Assembly (NCBI RefSeq): GCF_025971945.1 | Contig: NZ_JAPDHW010000003.1 | Coordinates: 186,001-250,000, forward strand | Length of the DNA stretch: 64,000 nucleotides | DNA from: Chryseobacterium kimseyorum | GTDB lineage: Bacteria; Bacteroidota; Bacteroidia; Flavobacteriales; Weeksellaceae | Direction of reading: 5' to 3' | Shown: positions 60,689 through 64,000 of the stretch, piece by piece | How the letters are laid out: every line of letters starts with the position of its first letter | How positions within the stretch are numbered: position 1 is the stretch's first letter | Program-made: the position numbers and the translations under genes | Notes under the pieces: model-generated | Seen by the model: only the letters and a program-made list of their open reading frames with translations | What the model was told of the DNA's origin: nothing | Database searches by the model: none

Positions 60689-61606
60689 ATGGCTTATATA
60701 GATTATTACAAAATTTTAGGCGTAGACAAAAGCGCAACTCAGGACGACATCAAAAAAGCGTACCGCAAGCAGGCAAGAAAACTGCACCCAGACCTTAACC
60801 CCAACGATAAAGAAGCAGAACTGAGATTCAAAGAGCTGAACGAAGCCAATGAAGTGTTGAGCAATCCGGAAAATCGGGCGAAATACGACAAATACGGTGA
60901 AAACTGGAAGCATGGCGAACAGTACGAACAGGCTCAGCAACAGCAAAGGCAATCCCAAAGTCAGGGTGGAAACTACGGTGGTGGTTTTTCGGGTGCTGAT
61001 TTTGGAGGTGGCGAAGATTTTTCAGACTTTTTCCAGAGTATGTTTGGCGGTGAGGGTGGTGGATTCGGCAGAAGCTCCCGTGGAAGCGCATCAGGAAAAT
61101 TCAAAGGTCAGGATGTACAGGCAGAATTGAATTTAAATCTAAAGGACGCCGCAAAAACACAGCAACAGACTTTTGATATTAATGGCAAGAAGGTGAGAAT
61201 AACAATTCCTGCGGGAGTTTACGATGGCCAGCAAATAAAATTAAAAGGCCACGGAAATCCTGGTTTTAATGGCGGTCCGACAGGAGATTTATACATTACT
61301 TTTAATATAGCTCCGGATCCGAATTTCGAAAGGGTAGGAGATGATCTAAAATCTAAAGTGACGATCGATTTGTACACCGCTGTTCTGGGTGGCGACGTAA
61401 AAGTGGAAACTTTAGAAGGAAGCGTAAATCTTAAAGTAAAACAGGAAACTCAAAGCGGAACAACGGTGCGGTTGAAAGGAAAAGGTTTTCCTGTCTATAA
61501 AAAAGACGGTGAATTTGGTGATCTGTTTGTGACGTATGATGTAAAGCTGCCCACAAACCTTAGTGATCAACAGAAAGAACTTTTTGAACAACTTAAAAAT
61601 TCTTAA
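60689..61606 (+). CDS. cbpA: DnaJ-family co-chaperone CbpA
   Basis: A 305-residue Hsp40 without a zinc finger. The J domain (residues 5-70) carries the HPD motif at 33-35, then comes a Gly/Phe-rich linker (about 85-135), then two C-terminal substrate-binding beta domains. It delivers clients to DnaK and may bind DNA, as E. coli CbpA does. Its modulator CbpM is encoded 2 bases downstream, supporting the CbpA assignment. Confidence 0.92.
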   Translation: MAYIDYYKILGVDKSATQDDIKKAYRKQARKLHPDLNPNDKEAELRFKELNEANEVLSNPENRAKYDKYGENWKHGEQYEQAQQQQRQSQSQGGNYGGGFSGADFGGGEDFSDFFQSMFGGEGGGFGRSSRGSASGKFKGQDVQAELNLNLKDAAKTQQQTFDINGKKVRITIPAGVYDGQQIKLKGHGNPGFNGGPTGDLYITFNIAPDPNFERVGDDLKSKVTIDLYTAVLGGDVKVETLEGSVNLKVKQETQSGTTVRLKGKGFPVYKKDGEFGDLFVTYDVKLPTNLSDQQKELFEQLKNS

Positions 61607-61608
61607 TC

Positions 61609-61911
61609 ATGAGCGAAAGAATATCACGGGAAGAACTCATAAAAATATACAATATTGAAATTACTTTTTTTGATGAATTGGTAGATAACGGTCTCCTGAA
61701 CGTAGAAACTGAGGATAATGTTCGTTACCTGATTTATGAAGATCTGCAGGTTTTTGAAAAGTTTGCCAACTGGCATTACGATTTAGAGGTCAATCTGCCG
61801 GGTTTGGAAGTGATTCATCATATGCTGCGTAAAATGGATGATCTTCATCAAAAAAATCGCGACCTGATGAATAAACTTTCAGTAATTCGTGAGAAATATG
61901 AGGATATTTAA
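61609..61911 (+). CDS. cbpM: Chaperone modulator CbpM
   Basis: A 100-residue protein with a MerR-like helix-turn-helix start (ISREELIKIYNIEITFFDELVDNGLL) and a C-terminal helical tail (HHMLRKMDDLHQKNRDLMNKL). CbpM binds the CbpA J domain and blocks its stimulation of DnaK. It begins 2 bases after cbpA, so the two are translationally linked. Confidence 0.88.
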   Translation: MSERISREELIKIYNIEITFFDELVDNGLLNVETEDNVRYLIYEDLQVFEKFANWHYDLEVNLPGLEVIHHMLRKMDDLHQKNRDLMNKLSVIREKYEDI

Positions 61912-61941
61912 TTTAGTTTTGTAAAATCAAACACTATATAC

Positions 61942-62478
61942 ATGGCTAGAATAAACGACGACAAAATCATCAATTTAAAAATCAATAAAGGAGATTTTGA
62001 AGAGATTTATCTTAATGGAGATCAGGGAAGTCTTTTTTTGTCACCGACCGTAAAAGGAAAACTGATTACCACAATCATCGTGGCCGCCATACTTTTGATT
62101 TTATTTTATTTCAAAGATGATTTAAGCAAAGAGAAATTCGGGATTTTATATTTTGTGAGTTTTCTTTTCCTGCTTTGTGCGGTCTACTTATCTTTAGCCA
62201 TCAACAAGGTTTCGAAATGGAAAAAAGAAGTCGTAAAATACCTCAAGACTCTTGAGAATACTGAAATTTATCAGATCCAGTTTAATGCTAAAGTTTTTAA
62301 GGTCAACCTTAATGAAAATAAAGAAACCAGTCTCTGGACAGAATTCACAGCTGGAGAAATCAGCGAAAAATTTATTGGTTTAGAAGGTAAATTCAATTAT
62401 ATGTTTCCAAGAAAATCAATGTCAGAAGCAGATTTTAATATGTTGAAAGATGCAGTACAGAAAAATGTTTTAAAATAA
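61942..62478 (+). CDS. Hypothetical membrane protein (178 aa)
   Basis: A 178-residue protein with two adjacent membrane helices (about residues 34-54 and 67-88) and a soluble C-terminal part ending in helices. There is no recognised family or signal peptide. It starts 30 bases after cbpM and ends at a bidirectional terminator, so it is probably the last gene of the cbpA-cbpM transcript. Confidence 0.7.
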   Translation: MARINDDKIINLKINKGDFEEIYLNGDQGSLFLSPTVKGKLITTIIVAAILLILFYFKDDLSKEKFGILYFVSFLFLLCAVYLSLAINKVSKWKKEVVKYLKTLENTEIYQIQFNAKVFKVNLNENKETSLWTEFTAGEISEKFIGLEGKFNYMFPRKSMSEADFNMLKDAVQKNVLK

Positions 62479-62512
62479 AAAAATCAGAGCCAACGCTCTG
62501 ATTTCTGTTTTT
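62477..62512. terminator. Bidirectional terminator between the membrane protein and cysteine synthase genes
   Basis: AAATCAGAGC (62481-62490) pairs exactly with GCTCTGATTT (62495-62504), with T-rich flanks on both strands. Confidence 0.9.
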
Positions 62513-62528
62513 TTATAAAGGTTCTGAA

Positions 62529-63512
62529 TTAATCTAACCAACCCATTTCTTTCATCCACTCGTCATTGTAGATTTTTCCTACATACCTTGAGCCGTGATC
62601 GTGAAGCAGAACAACAACCACATCGTCTTCTGTAAATTGATCTTTCATCTGAACCAAAGCAGCCATCGCACTTCCTGCAGAATATCCACAGAAAATCCCT
62701 TCTTCTTTTGCCAGTTTTCTGGCATAGATTGCTCCATCTTTATCGGTTACTTTTTCGAAATGATCGATTACCGACATGTCGTAGTTTTCAGGAAGAATAT
62801 CTTCACCAATACCTTCTGTGATGTAGGTGTAAGCATTTCCTAAGTTAATTTCTCCCGTTTCGTGAATTTCTTTTAAAATTGATCCGTACGTATCAACGCC
62901 AATAATTTTGATGTCTTTATTTTTCTCTTTAAAGAACATTCCGCAACCTGTAATTGTTCCACCTGTTCCTGCTCCAACTAGAAAGTGAGTCAGTTTTCCG
63001 TCAGTCTGTTCCCAGATTTCCGGTGCAGTAGACTCGTAATGAGCAGCTCTGTTTGATAAATTATCATATTGGTTGACGTACCATCCGTTCTCTGTTTCTT
63101 TAGCCAGTCTTTTAGAAACTGAATAATAAGAACGCGGATCTGTAGGCTTTACATCTGTCGGACATACAATCACTTCTGCACCAACTGCACGGAGAATATC
63201 ACATTTTTCTTTAGACTGTTTTGCATTGGTCACAAAAATACATTTGTATCCTTTAATGATCGCTGCCAAAGCCAATCCCATACCAGTATTTCCGGATGTA
63301 CCTTCAATAATGGTTCCACCAGGTTTCAGTCTTCCGTCTTTTTCAGCATCTTCAATCATTTTCAGAGCCATTCTGTCTTTCACCGAATTTCCTGGGTTGA
63401 ACGTTTCCACTTTTGCCAAAACCAAAGCCGGAAAATCTTCACCCAAAACTTTGTTCAGTTTTACAAGAGGTGTATTTCCAATAGTTTCGAGAATATTTTC
63501 TGCGTATTTCAT
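62529..63512 (-). CDS. PLP-dependent cysteine synthase / cystathionine beta-synthase-like enzyme
   Basis: A 327-residue type II PLP enzyme. The cofactor lysine is Lys45 in NPGNSVKDRMA; the phosphate/substrate loop EGTSGNTGMG is at about 70-79 and GAGTGGTITG later. It should form cysteine from O-acetylserine and sulfide, or act like the catalytic domain of cystathionine beta-synthase; the two cannot be separated by sequence alone. The start is ATG 63512; an upstream TTG at 63551-63549 lies beyond the -7 box. Confidence 0.88.
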   Translation of the reverse strand: MKYAENILETIGNTPLVKLNKVLGEDFPALVLAKVETFNPGNSVKDRMALKMIEDAEKDGRLKPGGTIIEGTSGNTGMGLALAAIIKGYKCIFVTNAKQSKEKCDILRAVGAEVIVCPTDVKPTDPRSYYSVSKRLAKETENGWYVNQYDNLSNRAAHYESTAPEIWEQTDGKLTHFLVGAGTGGTITGCGMFFKEKNKDIKIIGVDTYGSILKEIHETGEINLGNAYTYITEGIGEDILPENYDMSVIDHFEKVTDKDGAIYARKLAKEEGIFCGYSAGSAMAALVQMKDQFTEDDVVVVLLHDHGSRYVGKIYNDEWMKEMGWLD

Positions 63513-63533
63513 ACTTGTTTTTTTTCTGCGGGG

Positions 63534-63541
63534 CAAAGATA
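63534..63541 (-). promoter_or_regulatory. -7 box for the cysteine synthase-like gene
   Basis: TATCTTTG on the minus strand, 21 bases before the ATG at 63512. Confidence 0.55.
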
Positions 63542-63605
63542 CGGCTTTCAAATTATTTAAGGGAAGAGATGGTATTTAATTGAATATTAGAATGCACGAG
63601 TTTTT

Positions 63606-63708
63606 CAGGAGCCTGATCATGCTTCTAATTAACACTTTTGAAGTCAAAACGCTGTATTTTTCATTACGCTCTGCTCCCAAAAAGGATGTCGCCTCACTGA
63701 CGACTAGG
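63606..63708. repeat. Possible decayed copy of the 41993-42083 repeat
   Basis: Starts TTCAGGAGC and ends ACTAGG, with an inner GCTCCCAAAAAGGATG that fits the family as I remember it. The similarity is weak. Confidence 0.3.
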
Positions 63709-64000
63709 AAATTCGTCTGCAAGTAGTGACTTTACTCAAAATAAAATATTGCAGAAGCTACAGAGGACAACATTTAAACACTCCGTCAAAAATTCCTCAA
63801 AATTTTCGATACCTGTTTAATGAAATGGGAATTTTCTGTTAGCCATATTTTTTATGAATGAAAAATGTGACACAATCAACAAATGATGTAAAACGGTTAA
63901 TCAATAGATGACAATTTAAAGTAAGCCTGTAAATTCACAATTCACCATTTGCTCTTTAGCTATACTTGATCGATTTCACCGGAGATATTTTACTGATGAG
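63709..64000. other. Unassigned window end
   Basis: About 290 AT-rich bases with no gene of useful length. The last 45 bases read on the minus strand as ISKISPVKSIKYS and a stop (TAA complement at 63956-63958), which may be the tail of a gene that continues past the window. Confidence 0.3.

Overview
The window looks like chromosomal DNA of a flavobacterium (Bacteroidota), most like Chryseobacterium or a close Weeksellaceae relative. The evidence is AT-rich coding sequence, starts without Shine-Dalgarno sequences, many promoters with the Bacteroidota -7 box TAnnTTTG, and family content typical of the group: GSCFA, DUF6438, DUF4269, an astacin lipoprotein, a TonB receptor beside a beta-helix lipoprotein, and a mevalonate-pathway HMG-CoA synthase. 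The genus is inferred from gene flavour, not from a marker-gene comparison. No insertion sequence, prophage, integrase, CRISPR array, rRNA or origin is visible.

Layout. 1-5.6 kb: HD hydrolase, rhodanese, epoxyqueuosine reductase, two small envelope proteins, cupin, tRNA-Leu, PhnP-like hydrolase. 5.6-10.9 kb: a conserved protein of unknown function, a GAF/fRMsr-like protein, a decayed gene, a tRNA Ser-Pro-Arg cluster, a cell-wall amidase and aspartase. 11-15.5 kb: a small surface-glycan island (GT2, GT-B-like protein, flippase, FkbM methyltransferase). 15.6-26.6 kb: DUF2461, a DEAD-box helicase with an RG tail, a PiT phosphate transporter with its DUF47 partner, a prenyl synthase, then GSCFA-DUF4269-TatD and two membrane proteins resembling GT-C glycosyltransferases. 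26.6-34.8 kb: RhlE-type helicase, two envelope proteins, obgE-adk-hpt, a secreted astacin protease, purA. 35-41.2 kb: a beta-helix lipoprotein and TonB-dependent receptor diverging from a PhoB/PhoR-like two-component system. 41.2-55.2 kb: mostly hydrolases and metabolic enzymes (GH13, SDR, prolyl oligopeptidase, bicupin, thyA, serine hydrolase, M1 aminopeptidase, HMG-CoA synthase). 55.2-58.8 kb: an AraC regulator / aldehyde dehydrogenase / DUF779 module interrupted by repeat DNA. 58.8-64 kb: a small membrane protein, a DAACS symporter, the CbpA-CbpM pair, another small membrane protein and a cysteine-synthase-like enzyme.

Working together: PiT with DUF47 and the PhoBR-like pair next to the TonB receptor and beta-helix lipoprotein suggest phosphorus acquisition, although the receptor's ligand is not shown. 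HMG-CoA synthase and the prenyl synthase belong to the same isoprenoid route. obgE, adk, hpt and purA are purine/GTP housekeeping. CbpA with CbpM is a chaperone and its modulator.

The most unusual material is non-coding. Two intergenic regions are built of imperfect 21-bp tandem units (about 10881-11165 and 35057-35245). A two-hairpin repeat occurs twice (22-76 and 43577-43637). A GC-rich cloverleaf-like element lies between the aldehyde dehydrogenase and DUF779. A second repeat family is at 41993-42083, with a possible decayed copy near 63606-63708. In five genes an apparent upstream TTG start is really the end of the -7 promoter box, which moves the start codon.
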